Shown: positions 18,868 to 29,413, counted from the stretch's first letter. The stretch is 35,044 nucleotides of DNA from Entamoeba invadens IP1 (GCF_000330505.1 NW_004440113.1:157608-192651), one strand, 5' to 3'. A program made the numbers and translations. The notes: generated from the letters alone by a model not told the origin.

Positions 18868-20463
18868 TCACTCGGAGTACTTGAGTCGCGCAGAATCAAG
18901 TCGTTTGACCGAAAAAGTACATTCGACATTGGTCAGCGCTATACCAGACTTCCGCATGATACGCTTCACTTTGTCTCGACATGCATTACCATCGGCATTG
19001 TCGCTCATTAACACTTTGATTGTCGAACAATAGATTTTGTTGTTGAGTTGCCAGAGGTGGAAATCGTGAACCGCAATGACTTCCTCGATATCAAGCACTT
19101 CCTTTCGTAAATCGGATATTTTGATCTTCTTGGGGACCATCTGCATGACTATACAGACACAAGAATACAATAATGGAACACCCGTAACAATCATCATCAA
19201 AGAAACTAATAAACTGAATGCAGGATCCGCATACTGCTTCTTTGGATCATCGAAAAAGTACACAATCAGTGCAACTCCCATCGTGGAAACACTTCCCATA
19301 AAGTCTCCAAAAACGTGAATAAAAACACCTGCAATATTCATGTTTCTCTTCTTCTTTTTGTGTGGAGGGTGTATATCTTGTGTGATTTGTAACGGCGGTA
19401 TTTGTGTTCGAGACTTTGAAATGGGATTCTCAGTATTTGGTATAGGCTCTGGAGAGAGTTTGTTTGTCTGTTTGTCGACGTCTTCGCTTTCATTCTGATT
19501 TGGTGGTGCGAATCGACTTGGTTTTCCTTTTCGAATGAAATTTGGTGTTTGGGGCGCATTTCTTGGTGACGCGGAGATGTTTGGTGACTTTGACAAAGAA
19601 TTCAAATTTGCTGAAATGTCTCTAAAATTGGCGTCGAATTGGACTTTATCGTCTTCCTCTTCGCTTTCGCTTTCATCGACGTCGATTTTAGCTTGTGCAA
19701 GGACTTTAGTGTTTGGAATAGTGATTTGGACTTCCTTTGTGTTGTTTTCCTTTTTGTTCAGATTTTCATTAATCTTTGTGTTCGTTTCTTTTGTTGTGTT
19801 GTGTCGTTTATTGAAGTTGTTAATACAAAATGAATAGTTTCCAAGGACTACCATCCCAACCACATTGACAAGTAACCCAACGCCGGCAACTATTAGAAGA
19901 ACAATTGGGTTCCCAACCTCTTCCAAATCAAAGAACTTCTCGACCGACTGGATGACAAGAGAGAACCCGATTGATATTTGGAACACACTATTAATGAACG
20001 CACCGACAACTTCTGCTCGTGCAAACCCGTATGTGAAATTCTCCGTGAACGCATTTTTGACGATGAACGCGACGAAGATGCCGATGACCTGCGAAATGAC
20101 ATCGGACAACATAGAGAACGCGTCGGTGGTTAAAGAAAGAGATTTAAGGTATAACCCCATTGCAAGCTCGACGCCAAAATACACAAAATTGATGACAAGA
20201 ACAAAACTCAGTTTGTAAATGGAGATGTCTCGATACCACTTCTCTTTCTTGAAAAAAAATTCTTGCTCACGCATGATGGGTGGCGCAACGTGTTTATCAG
20301 CAAAAACTGTAGCGGTTTTGAGAACCTCAAAAGGCTTAATAGAAGGGCTTACCTTTTGCTTTAAGTCTACACTTACTTCGCCATCCTCCATTCTATTCAA
20401 ATTTAGTATTTGTGTTCTATCCACAAGATTTTTGCACTCAAATTCGTCACTCTTTTTGTTCAT
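18868..20463 (-). CDS. Cation diffusion facilitator (ZnT-like) metal transporter
   Basis: A 531-aa protein starting at ATG 20463. After an 80-residue cytoplasmic N-terminus come four hydrophobic segments (about 83-210), a long polar loop (about 212-370), two more segments, and a soluble C-terminal domain (VHDFHLWQL), the full CDF plan. CDF proteins exchange Zn, Mn or related ions for protons and move them out of the cytosol or into vesicles. The TM5 metal motif is intact (H383-V-F-G-D387). In TM2 the family pattern H-x3-D is S117-M-L-S-D121, so one of the four transport-site ligands is missing. The loop is acidic (SESEEEDD) and poor in His, unlike Zn-type members. These changes may mean altered metal choice, as in human ZnT10, where Asn replaces the same His. 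Confidence 0.92.
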   Translation of the reverse strand: MNKKSDEFECKNLVDRTQILNLNRMEDGEVSVDLKQKVSPSIKPFEVLKTATVFADKHVAPPIMREQEFFFKKEKWYRDISIYKLSFVLVINFVYFGVELAMGLYLKSLSLTTDAFSMLSDVISQVIGIFVAFIVKNAFTENFTYGFARAEVVGAFINSVFQISIGFSLVIQSVEKFFDLEEVGNPIVLLIVAGVGLLVNVVGMVVLGNYSFCINNFNKRHNTTKETNTKINENLNKKENNTKEVQITIPNTKVLAQAKIDVDESESEEEDDKVQFDANFRDISANLNSLSKSPNISASPRNAPQTPNFIRKGKPSRFAPPNQNESEDVDKQTNKLSPEPIPNTENPISKSRTQIPPLQITQDIHPPHKKKKRNMNIAGVFIHVFGDFMGSVSTMGVALIVYFFDDPKKQYADPAFSLLVSLMMIVTGVPLLYSCVCIVMQMVPKKIKISDLRKEVLDIEEVIAVHDFHLWQLNNKIYCSTIKVLMSDNADGNACRDKVKRIMRKSGIALTNVECTFSVKRLDSARLKYSE

Positions 20464-20782
20464 TTTCGTCTTTAATCATTCTGTTAGTATTAAGTATAAT
20501 TCATTTACTATTCATTAGCAAATAATCATTTGTTGTACTCACAGATTTTTTTTCTTCAATTATTTTTGTGTTCCCATATTTTTTATTAATAGTACATTTT
20601 ATAATAAATAATTATAAAATTTTAGTTTAAGTATTTTTATCGGAACTTTTAGCTTATGTGAGTAAAAAAGCGCGATGTGGTAATCAACAATTATTTGAAA
20701 TGAAACGAAAAAACGTTTTATATAACAAAAAAATGCCTTCCAAAGTCCAACCAACACAAATTGTCAAATTACATAAAAAGAC
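20464..20782. other. Short intergenic region
   Basis: AT-rich spacer between the start of the transporter gene and the end of the next minus-strand gene. Nothing else is visible. Confidence 0.5.
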
Positions 20783-23035
20783 TCAATATGAGTCGTCGAG
20801 CAAATAAACATCTGTTTTGATTGGTGGGACTTCTGCTTGGTCTTTTTTGTCCCATCCCATGTACTGTTTCAACAGAATGTTATACTCCTTCAATACCATG
20901 TCCAAATAGATTTTCTGTTTCGGTCCAATACTTCCCTCTTTTTCTCCATCACATATTTCTTTCATTTCACTCACTTTACTCTCAAAATTTAATACAAAGT
21001 TTCTACGTGTTAGATTGTTCGTATTTATATTAAACAAATAGTATTATTAATAGGATTATTAATAGTATAATTAATAGTATTATAAATAGAATAAAGCTAA
21101 AACAAACCTATCGAACTCTTTCAAGTCCATGTTAATGTCTGTAAGTACTTTAGCATTCACCTTCTTCTCATCTTTAGAAAATCTGTCCCAATTGAGGTGA
21201 GATCTTCTATTCACCGTCCCTCTATACAACAATAAGTGAATAAACCCTCTCCTCACATCCGACGACCAATGCAAAAAGAGTTTATTGAACCACGTTGAGA
21301 GTAACAATCTTAGAATGATTGTTCGAGCACTCATACAGCAAATGTTCAAAACGTAGAATAAGACATTGAGGACGGACAGTATCACAATGCAATTGTCCGA
21401 ATTCACCAAACCCTCCAACAACGCCATCAACTCCTCAGCGCTAATTGTACAATCTGCGGGATGTTCCGAGTCGATTTCAAATACTCTTTCATCCTTTTTC
21501 ATAATTGAGTCTGAAGAATCGTCGGAGTCTATTGGGTGGAGCAGTGCATAAGCAACAGATGAAGGCACATCGTTATGGTCTGAAAAGTGTTTATGGAGTT
21601 TAGCGACGGTGTTAAGGACATCAACAACCGCTCCGAAGTCAAAGATGTTCACTGTTTTAAGTAACAGTCCCGACAACGCACTTAAGTAGTGTGGCGATAT
21701 CACCGCTAATTTCTTCAACGTCCGTTTGTGTGCTCGTAAGTTGTGTCTTCTCTTCGGAGGGAAGAATTCCGAGAGGTACACGTCGGTCAACTCTGCAAAG
21801 CCGGGGACTATCCCCCACGACGTTTTACTTTCCAACAACAAGAAGTAAATCAAGTCGACAAGCTGACTATAAAACGACAAGAAGATATCATTCCCGGGGT
21901 GGTACAAATCCAACCAAGTATCTCCGCATTGATCAAATAAATCTTCTTGTTCGTCGATCCCAAGCTCTCTGATATAACTGTGAAATTGTTTCCAAGCAAA
22001 CAGTCTTGGAAGTCTCTTCTTCGCGATGTCCATCTCGTCTTCCGAGACACACAAGAACACGTTATTAGCGTCTGGGAATTCCTTGATATGATCGAGGAAC
22101 AACTCTTGGAAGCTTGGCATTTGGAAGTAAAGTATAAAGAGAGCGGTGGGGGCGAATCTCAAGAAATGAGCGGAGAGGCCACTTTGAATGAAATAGGAGT
22201 CTTCTGGAAGAGATGTGATTTCGCTGGCAAGTAACTTTTCTTTTTTTTCCATCTCCTTTTTCGGCTTTTTCTTCTCTTTTTCTTTCTCTTTGTCTTTCAT
22301 CTGCTTTTTAATTTCTTTTCTCTTATCTTGTAACCCAAAGAGGATCTTTGTCATGATGGGAACCGACAAGATATTCTCTTGTGCATGAAAAGGAAATGGT
22401 TTGGGCTTATCTTGTGTGTTATACGTTGATGCAGAGTCCATCATATCTTCTTCTGGTAATTCCGTTGTCAATAACATGGGGTCGTCCGTCATTTCAACAC
22501 GAAAACTCGCCATCAAAAAGTCTTCGAAACTTTCGTAGACGTCGGAGATGTGGAAATATGTTGTGTAGAGCATCTTCCTATAACTCTCGGACAAACAATT
22601 GATCTCGGAGGATGCCGTCCCATCAATAACAACGGTGTGATGCGGCTGAAATTCTGAGCGATTCATGATAGCTAATATCACTCGATACATCGCTTCGGAG
22701 ATTTCATTCGCCGAGAGCACTTTAATCACTTCTATAGATGAGTCCCATATTTTTATTAACCCAGTGCCAATTGCAACTTGTGGTTCTCCAAATTCGGGAC
22801 GGATCGGCTTCTTCAGGAGAACAGTGATCACACGAAGGTACTCATCAAATTTCAATAACAATTTCCGCTTTGCAAGTTGGTCATGCTTCTTCCAGTTCTT
22901 CAACTTCTCACCGATCGACGTGATCTTCGGCGTCGACTTCACCACATACGTCAGAAGCTGTTTGTACGTGTCCACCGTCGGAAGGTGGATCTTCCGAGGA
23001 AAGTCGTAGAATGATAAACTGCTCTCTACCGACAT
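20783..23035 (-). CDS. Conserved-looking protein of unknown function, 715 aa (two exons)
   Basis: Exon 1 is 23035-21108 and exon 2 is 21002-20783. A GTTTGT...TAG intron of 105 nt between them restores the frame (codon split after base 2). The protein starts MSVESSLSFYDFP. It is mostly helical with hydrophobic repeats of the HEAT/armadillo kind, and has a strongly basic and acidic insert near residues 235-270 (many K and E). There is no signal peptide; hydrophobic stretches (for example FLLL, VLFYVLNICCMS) are better explained as buried helices than as membrane spans. I do not recognise the family; a large scaffold, or the N-terminal part of a GAP-like regulator, are only possibilities. Exon 2 adds about 73 residues and the tail VYLLDDSY. 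Confidence 0.8.
21003..21107 (-). other. Intron of the 715-aa gene, 105 nt
   Basis: On the minus strand it starts GTTTGT and ends TAG. It is in phase 2, AT-rich and has an in-frame stop. Splicing joins LKEFDR to NFVLNF. Confidence 0.87.
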
Positions 23036-23817
23036 TCAACAGAGATTAAATAACAGTTTGGGTATGACTTGGGCTGTTTTCTTATTTTATCATTTTCCGC
23101 AAATTGTGGACAAGAAGTAGGGTTCTTGCACACTTATCTTTTGAACTAAGTATTAAACATGGCATTCATTGCTTATCGTTGTCGTTAATCTAATGATAAT
23201 AATATGTTGAATTATATTTTATAGTTTATTACAAGAATTATTTTTTGCAAAGAATAACCAGGTAGGAAAAGCTGCTTTTTGTTACCCCAAATTCAACTTG
23301 AAAAACTCCACAAAAACGGAGTAACTAATTGTAAAACTTTGTATTAGAAATGCAGTTTTGTTTTTTTTCAACGAGTTGATAAAACCGACTTGTTCAACTC
23401 ATTTAAAAAAATAAATAATAATAAAGAGTTGTCGTGTTCACTTCATTTGATTTGTTGCTTCATTTTTTTCATTTTTTGCATTTACTATGTAATGGGTTGT
23501 TTTTTTTTAGCAAATAATAATAAATGAATATATTATTTATTTAATTATTAAATATTAAATTATCTTTAATTTTTAATTTACGCTTATTCATTAATAGTTG
23601 TTTAATTATATTTTATAGTTCATTTTTGAAAAACTAACTGGATTAGTTATAATTAAAATGTGTTATATTATACTACTCGAGATAATAAAAAAATAAAATA
23701 TACTAATATCATTTTATTAGTATAATACATTACTATTAAAAATATAACATTTTTAATTCATAATAAAAAAAGAAAATGTTATAGAACTCAATTCATACCA
23801 AAGTATACAAACAATAA
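23036..23817. other. Intergenic region between divergently spaced minus-strand genes
   Basis: AT-rich spacer. A TTATTTAATC sequence just upstream of 23035 (about 23049-23058, minus strand) may be the TATA-like element of the 715-aa gene. No other feature is seen. Confidence 0.45.
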
Positions 23818-24405
23818 TTATACTATTGTGCATTTCTTAAATTTATTCTTCTTCTTTTGTTGTGACAATTGCTTTTCATGCATTTCTTTCCTTTTTTGAA
23901 GGACATCCCTTGATATTTCAATAAACAAATTTTCAACGTTGTATTTTGTTTTTGCTGAGCAGTCTAAACACAACAGATTCCACCGATTTGCAACACTTTG
24001 AGCATCTTCTTTTTTGACAGCTCTTTCCTCTTCTAAATCACTTTTGTTGCCAGCTAAAAGAATTGGAATGTGTTCTGATAACTCTATATCAAGAATTCGA
24101 TATACATCCTCAATTATATTTTGGGCTTCTAAAAAAGAAGCTTGAGAAGTAATTGAATAGACAATAACATAACCATCACCACCTCTTATGTAGTTATCTC
24201 GCAGTGCTGAATACTCTTCTTGTCCACTCGTATCTTGAAGATCCAGTGATACAACTTCTCCATCAACTGTTAAAGAGGTCTTATAAGATTCTTCAATTGT
24301 TGGATCATATATACACATGAAATGTCCTGACACTTCTTGTACTGTAATTGAGCTTTTTCCAACAGCCCCAATACCAAGCAACACTATTTTAATCGGGGTT
24401 TCCAT
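23818..24405 (-). CDS. Ras-family small GTPase
   Basis: 195 aa. The first ATG is at 24405 (METPIKIV); the open frame extends further upstream without an ATG. All GTPase motifs are present: G-x4-G-K-S (GIGAVGKS), switch I YDPTIEESY, which is nearly identical to the Ras effector loop, DTSGQEEYSALRDNYIR, NKSD and CSAK. The C-terminus is Lys-rich and ends CTIV, a CAAX box for prenylation and membrane attachment. It would switch between GDP and GTP forms at a membrane and act on signalling targets. Two odd sites: the position of Ras Gly13 is Ala14, and Ala59 is Ser60. Gln61 is kept (Gln62). It belongs to the Ras/Rap group rather than Rab or Rho. Confidence 0.95.
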   Translation of the reverse strand: METPIKIVLLGIGAVGKSSITVQEVSGHFMCIYDPTIEESYKTSLTVDGEVVSLDLQDTSGQEEYSALRDNYIRGGDGYVIVYSITSQASFLEAQNIIEDVYRILDIELSEHIPILLAGNKSDLEEERAVKKEDAQSVANRWNLLCLDCSAKTKYNVENLFIEISRDVLQKRKEMHEKQLSQQKKKNKFKKCTIV

Positions 24406-25388
24406 ACTTATTGATAACGAGTTTCTCTTCAAATTACGTCTGAATAAATGAAAAAAAAATTTAATACACTCATCTATTTCTTCATTCTTTTGACTTCGTT
24501 TTCAAGACTATAATACATTTTGTTTAGTATAAAAAAGTTTTTATCTTATTACTATACTTTTTAAACCATTAAGTTATTTTTGATTATTAAAAACATCATC
24601 TAATTTTGGTTAAAAAAACTTTTTTCGTTGGTTTTTAATGTTATCCAAACAATTTACAACTTATTCTTGGTAACTATTAAAAACTATATTTTGTTATAAA
24701 GAAACTATATTAATTAAAAGAGGGAAAAATAATTTACCTCTAAAACTTTTTCCTTTGTTTACACTAACTTTATATTCTTTTTGTACTTCTTTTTTTTAAG
24801 GTGAAGAGGAAAAATAACAGCTTATTTAAAAGAAAGAAGTACAAAAAGAATATATTCAAACATCTTTTACTCTTTTGTTTATAAACTTTTTCGTCAAAGT
24901 TCTTTTTAAAAAACATATGAAACGTCTACCTTCATTAGTTTATAATTCTAAATTAAGTGCATGTTCCAATTTGTATTACTTGAGTGTAAATATTTTTTGT
25001 ATAACATTTGAATTTGGTTTAATACAAAATTATTTTTAAAAGTGAGAATTATCGTGTCAAAAACAATCAAAAAAGTCTATTGAAGTATTTCTCATTGCTC
25101 TCCAAAAAGTTGTTTTAAAAACAAACAATTTCGTGACAAAAATTGTCAATCCAAATAAAGAATTTATGAACAATCTGTCTTTTAACGTTATATGGTACCT
25201 TTTATACCACAAGAAATGTAATAATTGGGGAAAATGTCCAAAAAATCCATTCCACTGTCATATTATTACATGTTTCACCTAATACCCGTTATTTACACAC
25301 AATTCAAGCTATTGAATTCTGTGTATTTGTTTTAAGATAACGTTAACAGATCAATTATAGTAAATTAAACAACTATTTACGATTCAAA
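24406..25388. other. Intergenic region with one long hairpin
   Basis: No gene is visible. It lies downstream of the cysteine-rich gene and upstream of the Ras gene. The 29-bp inverted repeat is listed separately. Confidence 0.5.
24771..24854. repeat. 29-bp inverted repeat with 26-nt loop
   Basis: Arm 24771-24799 (begins TATATTCTTTTTGTACTTCT) pairs with 24826-24854 with a single mismatch. Arms this long and of mixed composition are unlikely by chance even in AT-rich DNA. It may be a small foldback transposon relic or a transcribed hairpin. Confidence 0.8.
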
Positions 25389-27422
25389 TTAGTTTACTTG
25401 TTGATATCCTCCTTCTCTTCCTGCTTTTACAAACTCAAAGCCTCCACCTATGAAAATGAGAACAATTATGATGACGAGTGTAGTAACAAAACACACAACA
25501 CCAGTAATATAACTGGATGACATATCAGTGTTATCTTTGGGCTTGCTGTAATAGTAACATAGTCCGTCTGTAGAATCATACACACGTTCGTAATATCTGT
25601 CTTTCTTGTTTGCACCAACTGAACCGTCATAAGCGTGCGCACATATTAAACAGTGTTGTTTCACGTTGGGCGTTGCATGTTCGCATCTATCGGATTCACA
25701 AAAGACGTGGATACCTGTGATACTAAATTTTTGATACGAACGATATCCAGGAGCACACTTTGTGCACTTCTTATACTCGCTGCATTCAAGGCAATTACTT
25801 TGATAGCATGTCGTTTTCACACAATTATCCATCGCACCTACACACCCATTGGAACACAACAAATTACATTTCTTACATTGCCGGTCAACCGTTAAAAATG
25901 CTCCAGACTCGCATTGTACACAAACATTAATCACGGTACCATTTGCGAGTGTATAATCATCGCGTTGCAAACAAAACGGTATTTCTGAAATGCACTTTGT
26001 TGCGTTCTCCGATTGTTTCACATACCCGTCATCACATGTTATACATATTCCATCCACATCATATTCGGCACAATTGGAACCTTTGTATAAACAGTAGTGA
26101 TAGTTCTCTCCAGACACAAACTCGCAATTGCTGTTGTTGCGCAAACAGTCGTCTTCAGTGAGAGCTTCGGTGTTACATACAAATTTTGATCCTTGAGGAT
26201 ATGCTAAATATGTTAACGTTATTCAATCGGTTATTACTTATAACTACCCAATACGATTTAAACAAACAGTAACATTTCCCTTCGTACAAATTGTGATTAA
26301 AATCACATGATTGACATATTGATGTATCATCTGCATTGCACAACTCACACCCTTCTTCGCACGCTATTGATGAGCATTGTTAGAATGTGTGTGATGTTAC
26401 AGAACATTAATAAAGAACAAACCAACACAAAGATTTGTATTTGGATCCAACACATATCCATCTCTACAATCAATGCAGGTATCTTCATTGCTACACGTGT
26501 AACAATTGTCGGTTTTACACACTTTGCATCTCCCGTTTATGTTCACTGAGCCTGGGAAACACTCTTCACACTCTTTGTAATTGGTACAATTTATACAGTT
26601 GTCATCTCCACAGTCATATTGACACAACTTCGTGTTGGTGTCCAGCGCCATTCCCTTTTGGCACGTTTTGCACGCGGAAGTACTTCCTTCTTCATACTCA
26701 ACACAGTTTTTATCTGATCCCCCTTTATATGAATAAATAACTTAAATATCACTATTGTGAAGAACAAACGTATACACTTGTTATTGCTCAACGCATAGCC
26801 TATTGCACAAGAAACGCATTTGTGGTTTTCGTCGTACAGCGCGCAATACGCATCATCGTTTAAACACTTTCCATCTTGTAAATATGTGTTTGGTGGACAT
26901 TCATCACACACACAAGGGGACACAAAGTGGAGACAAGACTGGACATCTTTATCTGTGAGCGAGCATATATTGCACATTTTAGATGTGGTATTAAAAATAA
27001 AGCCGGGGACACATTTGTTGCATGTGTATATCTTAGTGAGCGGATCGACTGTGAAATCGAGACAATACTCATACCCACCTGTATATCACTTTTGAGATCT
27101 AAAATGAATCATAGCATTAAACAAACTTTTACAGGTAGAGTAGTAATAGTCGTAATAATATCCAGCTTCACATTTGGAACACTTGGAATTTGTTGTCTCA
27201 ACACAATGAACAATATTCTTTGCTATTTATTAGTTACTTTAATTAAAAAATAAATTAATTCAATAAAAACAAACGGACACAGACACTGTTCACAAATAGA
27301 TAATCATTTTTACAGGTCGTGCAATTATAATCCCTTGATTCCTCATCACAAGTCAAACAACCGGGATTGAAACATGAGATTTTCGAATTTGAAAGAATGA
27401 CAAACAGAAAGATGAGAAACAT
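25389..27422 (-). CDS. Cysteine-rich surface protein, type I membrane (six exons)
   Basis: Exons on the minus strand: 27422-27275, 27222-27127, 27078-26770, 26722-26423, 26363-26268, 26203-25389. Joined they give 587 aa without a stop. The first 17 or so residues (MFLIFLFVILSNSKIS) are a signal peptide. The ectodomain is a series of C-x2-C modules of about 32 residues (for example G-C-L-T-C...C-T-T-C...C), similar to the furin/EGF-like repeats in Entamoeba transmembrane kinases and other surface proteins. A membrane span covers about 546-571, followed by a 16-residue tail ending GGYQQVN, where Y-Q-Q-V could be an endocytic signal. No kinase domain follows, so it is not a full transmembrane kinase. 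Probably a surface or endosomal receptor or coat protein; the ligand is unknown. Confidence 0.87.
26204..26267 (-). other. Intron 5 of the cysteine-rich gene, 64 nt
   Basis: GTTTGT...TAG, phase 1. It joins the end of the module in exon 5 to the last exon. Confidence 0.85.
26364..26422 (-). other. Intron 4 of the cysteine-rich gene, 59 nt
   Basis: GTTTGT...TAG, phase 1. Splicing creates an Ala codon before CEEGCELC. Confidence 0.85.
26723..26769 (-). other. Intron 3 of the cysteine-rich gene, 47 nt
   Basis: GTTTGT...AAG, phase 1. The 3' end is AAG rather than TAG; this is the only nearby site that keeps the frame (R-G-S-D-K-N-C). Confidence 0.78.
27079..27126 (-). other. Intron 2 of the cysteine-rich gene, 48 nt
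   Basis: GTTTGT...CAG, phase 1. An upstream TAG would put the reading into a frame without the cysteine pattern, so CAG is chosen. Confidence 0.8.
27223..27274 (-). other. Intron 1 of the cysteine-rich gene, 52 nt
   Basis: GTTTGT...TAG, phase 1, after the first cysteine module. Confidence 0.85.
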
Positions 27423-28320
27423 GAAATTTATTAGATTTTATGTGGTTATTATTTTTATAAGATTTGTTTAAATTATAATGCAAACTATTATTGAAAAATG
27501 TATTTTTCATTTAAATATTAGTATTTTTATTTCAAACTAAAGTAGATAATTATCTTATTTAAAGTTTGTTATGGAATGTTATTTTTTTTAATTTATACAC
27601 AAATAATTGTTTAAAATTCAGGGACTTAGGTAAAATTGAATAATTTGGGAAAAAAACTGAAACAACTATTTTTAATATTTGAACATGATCCCGATATTTT
27701 CCATTTTTCATCGACCAAAAAGCCCAGAACAACGTTTTCCGACTAACTCTAGTATTTTTAATTATATTATTTTATAATTTAGTTTTAATAAAATATGAAG
27801 AACTTATTGTTTGAATATGATTTTTAATTATTTGTTAATATATTGTTAATAAAGAATATAAATTTGGGTTGAATTTTTTACTTAAATTATTTATCAATAG
27901 TTAAATCAATTGTTTAAATTTTTAATATGATAAGTCTTCAATTTAAAACATGAAAATTTTAATGAAGTGTAAGGTTTATATATGTGTTGTTGTTTAATCA
28001 TTTGTCAAATCTTTTAATATTCAAAAGCTTTTAATTTTTTTAATAGTAATAAATCAAGATTTTTTTTCATAACACTTATTTTATTAAAATTTTATAATAA
28101 ATAAACAATTGTCTAAAATACAATTTCAATTTCAAAAATGCAAGCATTTTATTGGGTTATAAAAAATAGTAAAATATATTATTAAAAAACTATATATATA
28201 ATTACTTTAAAATTGAGTCATTAATTGTTTTGAATTCAAAAAAGCCAAATGAATTTCAGATCTTTTCCAAATTTCAGTTTTATCAAAAAAAAATTCTTAT
28301 AAAAATCATATTTTAGCTTT
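27423..28320. other. AT-rich intergenic region between divergent genes
   Basis: It holds the promoters of the cysteine-rich gene (minus) and the 92-aa secreted protein gene (plus). CTTATAAAAATC about 25 nt before 28321 may be the TATA element of the latter. No other feature is seen. Confidence 0.5.
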
Positions 28321-28599
28321 ATGAAGATGTTGTTGCTTGTTGTGTTTATATTCATGTTGGGCGTTTACGCGGAAGAAGGAAACGACTTTGCAATGGAAGA
28401 CGACTTTTTTGACACTGATGGCACTAAAAATGTGAAGAAAGTAGTTAAAAAAGGAAAGAAGGCCATAAAAGGTAAACACAAGGGATTGTTTTATAGTCAC
28501 CTCTTCGGAAAGGGATATGGATATGCAGGAGTTCCTACTATGGATGCTGAGAGATACCCACTGAACTGTTTACACCACCCAATGCTCCGCCAAATTTGA
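28321..28599 (+). CDS. Small secreted protein, 92 aa
   Basis: It starts at ATG 28321. Residues 1-17 (MKMLLLVVFIFMLGVYA) are a clear signal peptide with a likely cut before EEGND. The mature part has two contrasting segments: an acidic one (about 18-35, many D and E) and then a strongly basic one (about 37-55, KNVKKVVKKGKKAIKGKHKG). It ends with a Gly/Tyr-rich stretch and two late hydrophobic residues; there is one Cys. Acid-then-basic precursors are common among cationic peptides that are activated by cleavage, but no known family is matched and this is only a possibility. There is no membrane anchor, so it is probably secreted or stored in vesicles. Confidence 0.7.
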   Translation: MKMLLLVVFIFMLGVYAEEGNDFAMEDDFFDTDGTKNVKKVVKKGKKAIKGKHKGLFYSHLFGKGYGYAGVPTMDAERYPLNCLHHPMLRQI

Positions 28600-29340
28600 G
28601 TAATTAATTAATTGGTGTTTAATTCATTTTTCTTTATTAATTAATTCGTTTCTATATCTCGTTTTGTGATTTTTTTTGAAAACAAAAGATTTTTATTTGT
28701 TCAGAATGAGAACAAATAAGAACGATGGGAATAAATAATATAGTATATTTTATTAATAAATGTATTATTTTAAATATTATTTAAAATTATTTTCAAAATT
28801 TTATTTAAAGATTTTTGGAAAGAAAAGGAAATTTTTAAATAATGACGAACTATATTTTAGTAATAACAAATTATTATTTTATTAAAAAAGTATTTTGTTT
28901 TTGATACCAGTAGATATAATATTTATAAATTAGATGGATCTTAGAAATAATTGTTTATCAAAAAAAAATAATAATTATTCTTTTCAAGTTATTGGATTTT
29001 TGTGGAACAATCAAATTAATCTAAATTTTTATAATAATAACTAATATAATGAATTATTCGAAACAAAAAATAATTGATCCATTCATGATACTAAATATGA
29101 TTAATTAATTAATTATAGTTGGATTACTTCCCAAAAAAAATCGTCTAATAAATTAAAAATAAAACAACTCAAATTCGGTTTTTTTCAAAAAATTCAGATT
29201 ATAGAAAAATTTAATGTAATAAAAACATTAAAAAATCAGTAATTGTGACCAAAACAATGAAAAAAAGTATTTTGATTTTACAAAAATCGTTTTACAATAC
29301 TACATATTTTAGTAACAAAATAATAAATATATAACAAATG
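28600..29340. other. AT-rich intergenic region
   Basis: It contains simple TTAA/ATTAATTA-type runs and no gene. The last part before 29414 holds the promoter of the large surface protein, listed separately. Confidence 0.5.
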
Positions 29341-29344
29341 AATG

Positions 29345-29386
29345 GAACTTTATAAAGAAGGTTTACCCATTTGTACTATATAAAGG
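29345..29386 (+). promoter_or_regulatory. GAAC plus TATA-like promoter of the large surface protein
   Basis: GGAACTTTATAAAG (from 29344) resembles the GAAC element, and TATATAAAGG (29377-29386) resembles the Entamoeba TATA consensus GTATTTAAAG. The TATA lies 28-37 nt before the ATG at 29414, as expected for the short 5' UTRs in this genus. Confidence 0.5.
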
Positions 29387-29413
29387 TACAATACATCTTT
29401 AAAATCAATTTCT

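Noticed and set aside
20783..21037. Separate 84-aa gene
   Set aside because: Its beginning is explained by the 3' splice site at 21003; the rest is exon 2 of the 715-aa gene with the frame exactly restored.
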